NCBI RefSeq assembly: GCF_001904655.1
Contig: NZ_MRCC01000002.1
Coordinates: 186,001 to 250,000 of the forward strand
Direction: 5' to 3'
DNA: 64,000 bases
Source of the DNA: Chroogloeocystis siderophila 5.2 s.c.1
Lineage (GTDB): Bacteria; Cyanobacteriota; Cyanobacteriia; Cyanobacteriales; Chroococcidiopsidaceae
The position numbers and the translations under genes were made by a program. The notes beneath the pieces were generated by a model that was not told the origin of the DNA, made no database searches, and saw only the letters and a program-made list of their open reading frames with translations. Below, in pieces: positions 21,202 through 30,611 of this stretch (its first letter is position 1; the number at the start of each line of letters is the position of its first letter).

Positions 21202-21734
21202 ATAGCTGCTATCAAAGTATTTATCGTTCAGCCAATTTTAGCAGAACTTTTTTGATATAAAACCACATATTCCGACCGATAAAGTGTATTTTCTCTACGT
21301 TGCCAAATGGTGTAGTACGGAGGAACGTGTGAGGCTGTCAACCGGATTGGCATTGTATTAACTGTGCGATCGCAGGTGTCATTGCATTGGTTAAATCAAA
21401 GTAATTCTTGAAGAAAAACGGCATTTTTGTCGAAAAAATTCAGTAAACATTATTCAATGCTTATGTATTTTTGCTGAATAAATATTAAAAAACAAGTAAT
21501 AAAAAATACTATTGCCTCGAAAAACATCATTACATATATAAATATAGAATTTGATAAAATTCGATTTACAGCGATTATTAGGAGAAATCAATCTTAAACT
21601 ATCTTAAATGCTAATTATCGCTTGATTGTGGAGAAAGCCACATATATAGAGCAACATACTTCTTGGGGCTTATAGACTGATGCGACCAGAAACAAGATAA
21701 TACGGGTATCTATATTGCTAATTTAACTACGTCT
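21202..21734. promoter_or_regulatory. divergent intergenic region before the GH13 gene
   Basis: 533 bp, very AT-rich between about 21400 and 21580, separating two divergently transcribed genes. No open frame with coding character and no strong hairpin were found. The GH13 start at 21735 lacks a purine-rich ribosome site (context AACTACGTCT), so a long leader or unusual initiation is possible. Confidence 0.4.
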
Positions 21735-23390
21735 ATGGCAGCTCCGATTGAATTTGAATTGTTTGCTCCATACATCAAAGGAGCAGCCTTAATCGGGGAT
21801 TTCTCAAATTGGGAAGATATCCCCATGCAAAAAGGTGAAGACGGTTATTTCCGTACGCAAGTAGAACTTGAAGACGGTAGTTATCAATATAAATTTCGCG
21901 TTCAATCCAAATCTTGGTTTTTTGAACCAGATCAATGGGTTGAGGTTGTCGATCCTTATGCGGTAGATATTGATAACCCTACTCAAAATGGAGTTGTACG
22001 GATCAAAGACGGACAACGCATCGTTGACACCTATCTTTGGCAACACGATGATAAGCCATTACCCGCAGACCATGAGTTAGTCATCTATGAATTACACGTA
22101 GGCGATTTCTCTGGGGGCGAGGATGACCCTTATGCGCGTGGTAAGTACAAGCACGTTGTTGAGAAACTCGACTATCTCTGCGAATTGGGCATTAATGCGA
22201 TCGAACTTATGCCCGTTAAAGAATACCCAGGAGATCATAGCTGGGGATACAACCCTCGGCATTTCTTCGCTACAGAATCGAGTTACGGTCCAACAGAGGG
22301 ATTAAAACATTTGATCGATGAATGCCATGCGCGAGGAATTCGCGTCATTATGGATGGTATTTATAACCACTCCGAGGCATCAGCCCCACTGACACAAATT
22401 GATCATGATTATTGGTATCATCATGCTCCTCGCGATCCTGATAACAACTGGGGACCAGAATTTAATTATGAGCATTACGACGAAAATTTAGAAACTTATC
22501 CAGCACGGCGATTTATTGGTGATAATGTCCGTTTCTGGATTCAGGAGTATCACACAGACGGTATTCGCTTCGATGCCGCACGGCAAATTGCTAACTACGA
22601 CTTTATGCACTGGATTGTGCAAGAAGCCAAAAAGACGGCTGATATGAAGCCATTTTATACCGTTGCCGAACATATTCCCGAAACTCCCAGCATTACTAAC
22701 GCTGATGGACCAATGGATGGTTGCTGGCATGATAGCTTTTATCACTGTGTTTTAGAACATATCTGCGGTGACACGTTTGATTTAGAACGCCTCAAGGATG
22801 TCATCGACTGTAAACGTCAAGGCTTCATGGGGACAGTGAACGTCGTTAATTATTTAACAAATCACGACCACAACCACCTGATGGTCGAGTTAGGCGATCG
22901 CGAAATTTTTGATGAAGAAGCATTCAAGCGGATCAAACTTGGGGTCGCCATTTTAATGACAGCAATCGGCGTTCCACTTGTATGGATGGGTGAAGAGTTT
23001 GGCGAATACAAGTCTAAAACTCCTGATTCTGCCAAAATTGATTGGACTTTGCTAGGCAACGACCTCAATCGTGGTTTATTTGAGTACTACAAAGGAATGA
23101 TTGGGCTACGCAAGCAAAATCATGCACTTTACACCGAAAATATTGACTTCTTTCACGAAAATCCAGAAGCTAAAGTTCTCGCTTACACGCGCTGGAATGA
23201 GGAAGGTTCGCGTGTTGTTGTCATTGCGAACTTCTCAGAAAACTTCCTCGGTGGTTATCATGTGCCTAACTTCCCTGCGGCTGGTACGTGGCATGAATGG
23301 ACAGGAGACTACGATATAGAGTCTGGAGACGATGGCATGATGCTTGACATTGGAGGTTACGAAGCCAAAGTGTTTGTTTGGCAACAGTAA
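21735..23390 (+). CDS. GH13 family alpha-glucan-active enzyme with CBM48
   Basis: 551 residues. An N-terminal CBM48-like module (about 5-100, with GDFSNWEDIPM) precedes a GH13 barrel. Conserved region I is in MDGIYNHS, the nucleophile Asp280 in DGIRFDAAR, the acid/base Glu312 in VAEHIPE and the third acid Asp378 in TNHDH. The N-terminal carbohydrate module and the short size suggest a branching-enzyme or isoamylase-like alpha-amylase working on glycogen or maltodextrins. It is shorter than cyanobacterial GlgB (about 760) and lacks the exact GlgB or GlgX signatures, so a specific name is withheld. No signal peptide is seen, so it acts in the cytoplasm. A strong terminator follows. Confidence 0.85.
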   Translation: MAAPIEFELFAPYIKGAALIGDFSNWEDIPMQKGEDGYFRTQVELEDGSYQYKFRVQSKSWFFEPDQWVEVVDPYAVDIDNPTQNGVVRIKDGQRIVDTYLWQHDDKPLPADHELVIYELHVGDFSGGEDDPYARGKYKHVVEKLDYLCELGINAIELMPVKEYPGDHSWGYNPRHFFATESSYGPTEGLKHLIDECHARGIRVIMDGIYNHSEASAPLTQIDHDYWYHHAPRDPDNNWGPEFNYEHYDENLETYPARRFIGDNVRFWIQEYHTDGIRFDAARQIANYDFMHWIVQEAKKTADMKPFYTVAEHIPETPSITNADGPMDGCWHDSFYHCVLEHICGDTFDLERLKDVIDCKRQGFMGTVNVVNYLTNHDHNHLMVELGDREIFDEEAFKRIKLGVAILMTAIGVPLVWMGEEFGEYKSKTPDSAKIDWTLLGNDLNRGLFEYYKGMIGLRKQNHALYTENIDFFHENPEAKVLAYTRWNEEGSRVVVIANFSENFLGGYHVPNFPAAGTWHEWTGDYDIESGDDGMMLDIGGYEAKVFVWQQ

Positions 23391-23422
23391 TGAGTTAGCT
23401 AAATGCGTTAAGCATTCCTCAG

Positions 23423-23450
23423 GTGAGCTTCATTCGTGTAGCTCACTTTT
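23423..23450 (+). terminator. rho-independent terminator after the GH13 gene
   Basis: GTGAGCT and AGCTCAC form a perfect 7-bp stem around a 10-base loop, followed by TTTT, 33 bp after the stop codon. Confidence 0.7.
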
Positions 23451-23593
23451 GGTTTTACGCACATTATCCTAACGTCTGTTCAATGGAAATAAGCTCAGCG
23501 GTTGACACCGCAGCTATACAAACGAAACCTATCTTCATACGTTTTTTAACATTGTTTTTTAGTTGAGCGAGGTGCGATTTTAATTGCTAGGCT

Positions 23594-25504
23594 TTATAAT
23601 ATTGTGCCGATCTCCTTAAGATAGACTCGTGTGAATGGCTCACCTACACCTAACGTGTAATCTTCAATCAAGCCTCGACGCCGAATAGAAATATTGTCTC
23701 TTTCTTTAACAACGATAGTTGAGTCTTCAAAAACATCTCGCGTCAACATCATTTCTGTTTCTGTCGGATCGTTGAGGACAACCATGTTACTACCGTAGTA
23801 AAACATTCCTTCTTTTTCTAAAACGTCTTCGTTATACTCGGCAATGAGTAAATCAAGCTTGGGATTGCGTAGTAAGTTTTGAACATTGTTGTTGTAGACT
23901 TTATTCAAAACTTTTTGCGAACGATTGACAAAAACACCATCTTGACAAACTGCACCGATTGTCCAGTCAGGATGCTGCAAGAGAATGTGGTCAATTGTTT
24001 CTTGGAGTTCTCCTACAGAAACGCGATTGAATGTAATAATCGGTATTCTGGCATGACTGCCAGAATCAAAAAATGTTTCGAGAATATGCGATGGCACATC
24101 AACGCTTTCACCAACAGCAGGATTGAGGTGCATGAAAATGCCAGGCGCTGCATTAATTTCGATGATACCAAAATTACCTGATTTCCAAGACTCAGCAAGA
24201 CTGCACGTAATGACGTCAATACCAAGACAAGTCAATCGAAAATGCTGGGCAATATCCTGTGCCAAAATAATGTTGTCATGATGAACATTGCGCGTTGCAT
24301 CAATACTAAATCCGCCCGCAGAAAGATTAGCAACTTTACGCAGATATACAGTCCGATCTTTTTCCAGTACGCTATCTAATGATAAACCTTGTTCTTCTAA
24401 GTAGAGTTCCATTGCCTCATCGCACTGAATTTTACTCATTGCAGAGGTGGGTGTATCAAGACGCGCTGGTTTACAATTTTCACGCTCAATTAATTCGGCA
24501 ATTGTCGATTCATCGTCACCAACAACCGATGCAGGACGCCGTTCGGTTGCAGCTACAAACCTACCATTAACACAAAGTAATCGAAAATCTGACCCTGAGA
24601 TACTCTTTTCAACAATGATCCGAACCGGCTGATCTTCGGGAATCGCCTTGACTGCCCTATTGTAAGCAGATCTGAGTTCCTCAGAATTTTGCACATCTGC
24701 GGTGACGCCGATTCCTTTATGTCCTACTACTGGCTTCACGGCGACGGGATAACCAATGTCTGTGGCTACTGCTAAGGCTTCTTTGAGCGAAGTTACCAGA
24801 TCGCCACTCGGAACAGGAAAACCAAGCGTAGCGAGAAAAGCCTTGCAGTCATCTTTGCGTGTGGTAAAGTCTGAATCGAGGTGACTATCAGAGTCAAAAG
24901 TTGTGGCTACACCGCGTACTTGCTTTCTACCATAGCCATATTGCATCAAACCTTCATCCCACAGATAAAATGTCGGAATGCGTTTTTGATCAGCGGTGCG
25001 CAATAAAGCATAAACTGTAGGACCACCGTAAACTGATTGCCGGAATTTATCTTGAAGGACTCTAATCTGCTCATCGTAGATGATTTCTCGGTTTTGTGTA
25101 ATAGCTTCAAACCAATCCCAAACAAAATAAACAACTGCGCGGACTGTTTTACCATGCAATGATTGCACTGCGATGCTGGCGTACTCTAGATGGTGTTCAA
25201 TACTCCAACGACTTAAATGTAAGCCCATGTCAAGTTTCCCGACTTCGGACACTGTGCGGGCAAACAAATGTGCGTGAGATTGATACTGTTCGGTACGCAG
25301 TTGCGGATAGCGATCGCTTACTGCTGCAATATAATCTTCTATGGCTAAAGGTTCCTGATACTCTGTCAGCGCTAAATCAAAGACTAATGCGCCTGTTTCT
25401 AAATAACGATTAGGACCTTCGTAATGTTTTAAATTAAAGATATCAAAGACATCAGTTGCTCTAGCATTCACTCTAACTACATCTGTACTTGCGCTTTGTA
25501 CCAT
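23594..25504 (-). CDS. cphA2: CphA2-type cyanophycin synthetase
   Basis: 636 residues from ATG 25504, preferred to an in-frame ATG at 25525 because GGGAG lies nine bases upstream. The middle (about 205-475) is an ATP-grasp domain much like that of CphA1, with VAVKPVVGHKGIGV, GSDFRLLCVNGR and FGIIEINAAPGIFMHLNP. The C-terminal part is the remnant of the Mur-ligase half: where CphA1 has the P-loop TGTNGKTT this protein reads TFNRVSVGE, and the chain ends at about 636 instead of near 870. This matches CphA2, described in N2-fixing cyanobacteria, which polymerises beta-aspartyl-arginine dipeptides with one ATP site. It lies on the strand opposite to the cyanophycinase gene, with the 72-residue gene between them. 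No CphA1 is in the window. Confidence 0.85.
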   Translation of the reverse strand: MVQSASTDVVRVNARATDVFDIFNLKHYEGPNRYLETGALVFDLALTEYQEPLAIEDYIAAVSDRYPQLRTEQYQSHAHLFARTVSEVGKLDMGLHLSRWSIEHHLEYASIAVQSLHGKTVRAVVYFVWDWFEAITQNREIIYDEQIRVLQDKFRQSVYGGPTVYALLRTADQKRIPTFYLWDEGLMQYGYGRKQVRGVATTFDSDSHLDSDFTTRKDDCKAFLATLGFPVPSGDLVTSLKEALAVATDIGYPVAVKPVVGHKGIGVTADVQNSEELRSAYNRAVKAIPEDQPVRIIVEKSISGSDFRLLCVNGRFVAATERRPASVVGDDESTIAELIERENCKPARLDTPTSAMSKIQCDEAMELYLEEQGLSLDSVLEKDRTVYLRKVANLSAGGFSIDATRNVHHDNIILAQDIAQHFRLTCLGIDVITCSLAESWKSGNFGIIEINAAPGIFMHLNPAVGESVDVPSHILETFFDSGSHARIPIITFNRVSVGELQETIDHILLQHPDWTIGAVCQDGVFVNRSQKVLNKVYNNNVQNLLRNPKLDLLIAEYNEDVLEKEGMFYYGSNMVVLNDPTETEMMLTRDVFEDSTIVVKERDNISIRRRGLIEDYTLGVGEPFTRVYLKEIGTIL

Positions 25505-25884
25505 CGAGTTTCTCCCAAAAATCATTATGGACGCTCAGTTGCGCCTCAACTTCACTGCTTACTAATTACCTCTGGAGAAGCCGAAGGCTATAGATATGTG
25601 CAATTAATGCACAAGCTGTTTTGGTATGGCTAGCATTCTCTTGCGCGTGAACGTCCTTGAATATCAAACCAAATATGACTAGCCACGTCTGCGACCAAGA
25701 TTAACTTTAATAGCGCTATTTTTCAGCTATCTGAGGGTATAGTTTGGCTAAAGCTTTTTTCCAACTCAGTGTTTAATCTCGTTGATTTTTTAGCTTAGAT
25801 ATATAACCTGCGAAAGGTGCGCTCTGACTACTGCCATGAGTAAATATAAATATTAATTAAAGAAGTTTAGGAGACAGCACAATT
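25505..25884. promoter_or_regulatory. divergent intergenic region of the cyanophycin locus
   Basis: 380 bp between leftward cphA2 and the rightward 72-residue gene. It should hold both promoters. No GTA-N8-TAC box was found here. A small imperfect inverted sequence lies around 25575-25592 (GAGAAGCCGAAGGCTATAG), too weak for a functional call. AGGAGA at about 25870 is the ribosome site of the small gene. Confidence 0.4.
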
Positions 25885-26103
25885 ATGAACGATATGGAAG
25901 CTGCTCTTCGAGAAGAAATTCGGCAACTAGCAGAAGAAGCATTTCATAGAAAACTCATCTCAGGTTATGGTGATGGTCCAACCAAAAATGAGTATCAAAT
26001 TGTTTTTAAAGGAAAACCAAGGCACCTTCCGCTTAAACGGGCGCGCGCTTTCCTAGACAACTTAATTTTGCGAAGCCGTGTTAGAGAAGCTTCTTCAGTG
26101 TAG
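25885..26103 (+). CDS. small conserved protein of unknown function in the cyanophycin locus
   Basis: 72 residues, cytoplasmic, basic in its C-terminal half, beginning with an acidic amphipathic helix (MEAALREEIRQLAEEAF). A short beta region around KNEYQIVFKGKPRHLPL is followed by a second helix rich in Arg. A good ribosome site (AGGAGA) precedes ATG 25885, and a terminator follows at 26165, so it looks like a genuine short transcription unit. It stands between cphA2 (divergent) and cphB (same direction, 366 bp on). I do not recognise a family with a known function; the position suggests, but does not prove, a role in cyanophycin metabolism. Confidence 0.75.
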   Translation: MNDMEAALREEIRQLAEEAFHRKLISGYGDGPTKNEYQIVFKGKPRHLPLKRARAFLDNLILRSRVREASSV

Positions 26104-26164
26104 GCAATCAATAAGTACTTTGTAATAAAAATTTTAACCTTAAATATACCTGCCGTTAGTAACA

Positions 26165-26189
26165 GATCCTAGTTTTAGGGTCTTTTTTA
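26165..26189 (+). terminator. terminator after the 72-residue gene
   Basis: GATCCTA pairs with TAGGGTC around a 4-base loop (one G-T type mismatch) and is followed by a run of T, 62 bp after the stop codon. Confidence 0.7.
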
Positions 26190-26259
26190 TGTCCATAAAA
26201 GTTGTTTGTAGCCATTCTGCAATTCGTGTTAACTCAGACACCGTAGGTTTTAATCTTCT

Positions 26260-26304
26260 GTATATAAATCTACCAAAGGGTAATAGCATAAACAAAATTA
26301 TTAT
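26260..26304 (+). promoter_or_regulatory. candidate NtcA-activated promoter of cphB
   Basis: The NtcA consensus GTA-N8-TAC is matched exactly at 26260-26273. A TAN3T-type -10 element (TATTAT, 26299-26304) begins 25 bases beyond the box, close to the 20-24 bases usual for NtcA-activated promoters. The match is short and could be chance in AT-rich DNA, but cyanophycin genes are known NtcA-linked targets in Anabaena. Confidence 0.45.
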
Positions 26305-26469
26305 GGTCTAGTTAACATGTATAAGCAGGATTTATGCAAGTTCTTGTTCTTTTCTACGTAAGATTATTTTGTCATTAGAAGTAGGTGAACAGAGAACTAA
26401 CAAAGGTTGAAACTCAAACGTCCGTCGATGATGCTTAAGTCCTGATTCTCAGCAACAATCGGAGGAAAT

Positions 26470-27378
26470 ATGGCACAAAGCCAAGCAAAAGGTCAATTGG
26501 TGATTATCGGTGGAGCCGAAGATAAAGAGGGAGAATGCACGATTTTACGTGAATTTGTTCGCCGTGCAGGAGGAACAAAAGCTAGAGTTGTGATTATGAC
26601 AGCCGCAACCGAACTACCACGCGAAGTTGGAGAAAATTATATTAGAATTTTTGAGCGTTTAGGCGCTGAAGATGTACGGATAATAGATACAGAAACACGT
26701 GAAGATGCTAGCTCTTCAACAGCATTGGAAGCAATTGAAAAAGCAACAGGTGTATTTTTTACTGGAGGGGATCAAGCCCGTATTACAAGTATTTTAAAAG
26801 ATACAGAAATTGATACAAAAATTCACGAACGCTTTCAAACAGGAATTGTTGTTGGCGGAACAAGCGCGGGAGCGGCGGTGATGCCTGATGTCATGATTGT
26901 AGAAGGCGACTCTGAGACAAACCCTCGCATGGAAATTGTAGACTTAGGTCCTGGTATGGCCTTTCTTCCAGGAGTTGTCATCGATCAACATTTCTCACAA
27001 CGCGGGCGCTTAGGACGCTTAATTGCGGCGCTAGCACAACAGCCTGCTGTTTTAGGATTTGGTATTGATGAAAATACCGCTATAGTTGTAAGTGATGACC
27101 AATTTGAAGTTGTTGGGGAAGGTTCAGTTACAGTTGTAGATGATTCCAATGTTAATCATACCAATGTTAACGAAATACTAAAGGATGAGGCTTTAGCTGT
27201 TTGTGGTGCTAAACTGCATATCTTACCTCATGGCTACAAGTTCAATCTCAAAACTCGCAAGCCCATATTAGATAACGTTTCTTCAGCTTCTACTAAATTA
27301 CAAAATAATGGTTCAAATGATAACCAAACAGTAGAAGTATCAACTGAGCAACAATTATTAGAGCAGTTAGCAACATAA
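26470..27378 (+). CDS. cphB: cyanophycinase
   Basis: 302-residue serine-type exopeptidase (family S51) that releases beta-aspartyl-arginine from cyanophycin in the cytoplasm. The nucleophile elbow GGTSAGA places the catalytic Ser at 132, the same position as in characterised CphB. Other family motifs are GGAEDKE near the N-terminus, FTGGDQARI and VVIDQHFSQRGR. The last 35 residues are Asn/Gln-rich and poorly conserved. A GGAGG site precedes ATG 26470. In many cyanobacteria cphB is directly followed by cphA1; here it is followed by its own terminator, and the nearest synthetase is the divergent cphA2. Regulation by nitrogen status is suggested by the upstream NtcA-like box. Confidence 0.95.
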   Translation: MAQSQAKGQLVIIGGAEDKEGECTILREFVRRAGGTKARVVIMTAATELPREVGENYIRIFERLGAEDVRIIDTETREDASSSTALEAIEKATGVFFTGGDQARITSILKDTEIDTKIHERFQTGIVVGGTSAGAAVMPDVMIVEGDSETNPRMEIVDLGPGMAFLPGVVIDQHFSQRGRLGRLIAALAQQPAVLGFGIDENTAIVVSDDQFEVVGEGSVTVVDDSNVNHTNVNEILKDEALAVCGAKLHILPHGYKFNLKTRKPILDNVSSASTKLQNNGSNDNQTVEVSTEQQLLEQLAT

Positions 27379-27960
27379 AATAAATTAAGCAATTAATCTG
27401 TTGGAGAAGAAGCGTTACCACTTCTTCTTTTTTGTATAATTAGATAAGTTAATATTTAAAAGTTAGTAGATATTTTATTAAAGAACTTATTGATAGTTTA
27501 TTTTAGGATGTTCATACTAACTTTGAAGAGAAATAATTGCGCTACGTCTTTAAAATTCGGTTTACATACAGAAAGTATCGCGTATCTACAAGAGGTTCTA
27601 GATCAAAAGTTGCTGGCTGACAACAATTGTTGGGGTAATTGATGAGTGCAGTCTATTACTGTGAGTTTAGGCGATCGCAACTTCACAAATTGCTAAGTAT
27701 GAATTTATACACTAAGACCTGTCGTGCATGGCTGAGTTAAGCCACAACCGAAGCTCAGGAATAATAGCTCACGTATCATGTTCGTTCATCAATATCAACA
27801 GTGGTTCCAACAAAAAGACGAAATTTCTTTTCTAACCCCTGACCTTTGAAACGCAGGTTGGCGTAGCATCCTCCACTCTTAGCCCCTCTCACATCTGTGA
27901 AGGCTGTGGTAACATGAGAGATTGCTGCAATAAATCTATTTAGTCTTAATCGAGTAAACC
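27379..27960. promoter_or_regulatory. intergenic region between cphB and rpsO
   Basis: 582 bp. It begins with the cphB terminator. The rest contains no coding signal; near 27834-27860 lies a degenerate repeat related to the TGACCTC family (CCCCTGACCTTTGAAACGCAGG). The S15 leader should lie in the last 100-200 bp; S15 often binds its own messenger, but no structure could be singled out by eye. Confidence 0.4.
27405..27433 (+). terminator. terminator of cphB
   Basis: AGAAGAAG and CTTCTTCT form a perfect 8-bp stem around an 8-base loop, running into T6, 27 bp after the stop codon. Confidence 0.8.
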
Positions 27961-28230
27961 ATGACTTTGACGCAAGAGCGCAAACAAGAGTTAATTTCTA
28001 ACTATCAACTGCACGAAACTGATACTGGCTCATCGGCTGTTCAAATTGCGATGCTGACTGAGCGCATTAACCGCTTGAGCGAACATCTTAAAAGCAATCA
28101 GAAAGATCATTCTTCTCGACGAGGATTATTAAAACTGATCGGTCAGCGCAAGCGTTTGCTATCCTATCTGCAAACAGAAGATCGAGAACAGTATCAAAAT
28201 TTAATTAGCCGCCTTGGTATTCGCGGTTAA
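27961..28230 (+). CDS. rpsO: ribosomal protein S15
   Basis: 89 residues, the standard bacterial length. The signature segments [13 protein letters not shown] and [29 protein letters not shown] bind the central domain of 16S rRNA during small-subunit assembly. Only 15 bp separate it from the PAM68-like gene, so the two are probably co-transcribed. The upstream region is long and should contain the promoter and leader. Confidence 0.97.
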   Translation: MTLTQERKQELISNYQLHETDTGSSAVQIAMLTERINRLSEHLKSNQKDHSSRRGLLKLIGQRKRLLSYLQTEDREQYQNLISRLGIRG

Positions 28231-28245
28231 GGAGTAATCGATTGC

Positions 28246-28719
28246 ATGGCACCTGAACCTAAAAATAAGCGTTTGCCCTTTGAACCGAGTAAAAAAAATC
28301 AAAAAACGGCAAAAGCCAAAAAACAAGCACCAGTCGTCAAAAAAATACAAGAAGTAGCAACTAAAAGCGATCAATCCCCACCGGTAACACGAGCGCAAAT
28401 GGCTGTACCAAAAGTAGTGAGCGATCGCATGGCGCGACGCATGGCAGCTTTTTGTGGTATACCAACGGCGTTAGGTATGTCCACGTTTATTGTCAGCTAC
28501 TTAATTGTCAGTCACGGCTGGTTTAAATTGCCAAACGTAGCAGTTTTACTAGTCAGTATGGGCTTTTTTGGTTTAGGTGTATTGGGTCTATCCTACGGTG
28601 TCCTTTCTGCTTCTTGGGATGAAGAAATTGTGGGCAGTATGCTAGGCTGGCAAGAGTTCACCAGCAACTGGGGACGGATGCTGTCAGCTTGGCGTTCAAG
28701 ACGACAGAAAAACGTGTAA
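28246..28719 (+). CDS. PAM68-family photosystem II assembly protein
   Basis: 157 residues. A Lys-rich, probably disordered stromal-side tail (1-55) is followed by two membrane helices (about 72-92 and 99-121) and the family's C-terminal block GVLSASWDEEIVGSMLGWQEF. PAM68 and its Synechocystis homologue (Sll0933) assist early photosystem II assembly and insertion of CP43 or CP47 in the thylakoid membrane. Location right after rpsO supports joint expression with translation genes. The start ATG 28246 is the only reasonable one. No oddity was seen. Confidence 0.85.
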   Translation: MAPEPKNKRLPFEPSKKNQKTAKAKKQAPVVKKIQEVATKSDQSPPVTRAQMAVPKVVSDRMARRMAAFCGIPTALGMSTFIVSYLIVSHGWFKLPNVAVLLVSMGFFGLGVLGLSYGVLSASWDEEIVGSMLGWQEFTSNWGRMLSAWRSRRQKNV

Positions 28720-28875
28720 CGGTTTTAGAACTTGACTTTCAATAACTGCGATCGCCCAAGATTGCTGCGTTCATTCGTAATTCATGCGGTGAGCGAATGG
28801 GCATTATATTTGAATTGTGTAGGATTTATTTTTACAGAGCATAGAGCACCGAAATACTGAGCAAGGAATTTACAC

Positions 28876-29937
28876 ATGATTGTAGTCATGAAAGTCGGCT
28901 CTCCCGAAGTCGAAATCACTCGTGTAAGCGAAGAACTTACTACGTGGGGTTTAACACCGGAAAAGATTGTTGGCAAGCACAAAGTCGTTTTAGGCTTGGT
29001 GGGAGACACCGCAAGTCTAGATCCACTGCAAATTCAAGAGATTAGCCCTTGGATTGAACAAGTGCTACGCGTAGAGCAACCTTTTAAACGAGTCAGTCGC
29101 GAGTTCCGTCATGGCGAAGCCAGTGAGGTAGCTGTTGCCACCCCTAACGGTACAGTTTACTTTGGACAACATCATCCTGTCGTTGTAGTAGCAGGACCTT
29201 GCTCGGTAGAAAATGAAGCAATGATTGTCGAAACGGCACGGCGCGTCAAAGCCGCAGGTGCAACGTTCCTCCGCGGTGGTGCATATAAACCTAGAACTTC
29301 GCCGTATGCGTTTCAAGGACATGGCGAGAGTGCTTTAGAATTACTCGCAGCAGCACGCAAAGCGAGTGGGTTAGGAATTATTACCGAAGTTATGGATGCG
29401 GCTGACCTGGACAAAATTGTCGAAGTTGCAGATGTTGTTCAAGTCGGGGCGCGCAATATGCAAAATTTCTCGCTGCTCAAAAAAGTCGGCGCGCAACCTA
29501 AGCCCGTGCTACTCAAGCGCGGCATGTCTGCAACAATTGAAGAGTGGTTAATGGCAGCAGAATATATCTTAGCTGCCGGAAATTCCAATGTTATTTTGTG
29601 CGAACGCGGAATTCGGACTTTTGATCGGCAGTATGCACGCAACACACTTGATTTAGCAGTTATTCCTGTATTGCGATCACTGACACACTTACCAATCATG
29701 ATCGATCCCAGCCACGGTACAGGTAAAGCAGAATACGTTCCGGCGATGTCGCTTGCCGCAGTTGCAGCAGGAACCGATTCTTTGATGATTGAAGTCCATC
29801 CCAACCCTGCAAAAGCTTTATCAGATGGTCCACAATCGTTAACACCAGAACGTTTTGACCGTTTAATGCAAGAACTCAGCGTCATTGGTAAAGCTGTATC
29901 GCGTTGGCAACAACTCGCGATCGCTTTGTCGCCTTAG
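28876..29937 (+). CDS. aroF: 3-deoxy-7-phosphoheptulonate (DAHP) synthase, class I-beta
   Basis: 353 residues. It condenses phosphoenolpyruvate and erythrose-4-phosphate in the first step of the shikimate pathway. An N-terminal ACT-like regulatory region (1-about 75) of the FL type ([13 protein letters not shown]) precedes the barrel. Active-site motifs include [40 protein letters not shown] and DPSHGTG. The combination with the N-terminal extension is typical of the I-beta form, which is often feedback-regulated through that extension. It is monocistronic, with por, cph and rpsO genes upstream unrelated in function. Confidence 0.93.
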   Translation: MIVVMKVGSPEVEITRVSEELTTWGLTPEKIVGKHKVVLGLVGDTASLDPLQIQEISPWIEQVLRVEQPFKRVSREFRHGEASEVAVATPNGTVYFGQHHPVVVVAGPCSVENEAMIVETARRVKAAGATFLRGGAYKPRTSPYAFQGHGESALELLAAARKASGLGIITEVMDAADLDKIVEVADVVQVGARNMQNFSLLKKVGAQPKPVLLKRGMSATIEEWLMAAEYILAAGNSNVILCERGIRTFDRQYARNTLDLAVIPVLRSLTHLPIMIDPSHGTGKAEYVPAMSLAAVAAGTDSLMIEVHPNPAKALSDGPQSLTPERFDRLMQELSVIGKAVSRWQQLAIALSP

Positions 29938-30107
29938 TTGAGGATTTACATTGTAAACAGTTAGGACACTATAAAAGCTCGTAGTGACTGCCCTGAGCGA
30001 AGTTTAACCCTAATCCCTGACCTCTGATACCATATCACTGTAAATTTGCTACAATTGGAGCTTTTATTTGGTGAAATGGTATGATCTCTGTCCTCTGCTA
30101 TAACAAC

Positions 30108-30132
30108 AAAAAAGCCTGAGATTGCACTCAGG
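30108..30132 (-). terminator. terminator of the hsp20 gene
   Basis: Read on the minus strand, CCTGAG and CTCAGG form a perfect 6-bp stem around a 6-base loop and run into T6, 36 bp beyond the hsp20 stop codon. Confidence 0.8.
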
Positions 30133-30167
30133 ACTTACCACACTTAGGTTGTATTTATCCAACAGCC

Positions 30168-30611
30168 TTAACCAATATTTACTTTCACAACTTTGTTTTT
30201 CTCAGCTTCCGCTTTGGGTAGAGTCAAGTTCAAAACACCATTTTTGTACTCTGCTTGAACTTCGTCATTTTTAATTCGAGCCGGCAAAGGAATCACTCTT
30301 CTAAAAGAACCATAACGAAACTCTGAGCGAGTCATGCCTTTTTCTTCGGTTTTCGTTTCTGACTTGCGCTCTCCACTGACTGCAACCGCTTCGGCTGTAA
30401 CTTGTACATCCAAGTCTTTGGCTTCCATTCCTGGAATTTCTAACTTGAGATGAACAGCTTCGGGAGTTTCTTCGATCTCTGCGGCGGGGACAAACGCCAT
30501 ACTGCTGGCTGGCTCACCGTCAGTTGCACGCATTAAACTGTCAAATAGGCGATTCATGTCCCGTTGTAAACTATCAACTTCGCGAAAAGGCTCCCAACGA
30601 ATTAATGCCAT
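30168..30611 (-). CDS. hspA: small heat-shock protein, Hsp20/alpha-crystallin family
   Basis: 147 residues, ATP-independent holdase chaperone. An N-terminal WEPFREVDSLQRDMNRLF segment is followed by the alpha-crystallin domain (about 45-135), with LKLEIPGMEAKDLDV and the A-x-x-x-G-V-L motif in YKNGVLNLTLPKAE. It resembles cyanobacterial HspA. Start ATG 30611 is preceded by GGAGG (AGGTAAAG region at about 30620). No CIRCE element was recognised upstream. It converges with aroF, and the terminator at 30108 belongs to it. Confidence 0.93.
   Translation of the reverse strand: MALIRWEPFREVDSLQRDMNRLFDSLMRATDGEPASSMAFVPAAEIEETPEAVHLKLEIPGMEAKDLDVQVTAEAVAVSGERKSETKTEEKGMTRSEFRYGSFRRVIPLPARIKNDEVQAEYKNGVLNLTLPKAEAEKNKVVKVNIG

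Larger units (their letters stand above)
26104..26469. promoter_or_regulatory. intergenic region before cyanophycinase
   Basis: 366 bp holding, in order, the terminator of the small gene (26165-26189), a candidate NtcA promoter (26260-26304) and a leader of about 160 bases. GGAGG is at about 26461, a strong ribosome site for cphB. Confidence 0.55.
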
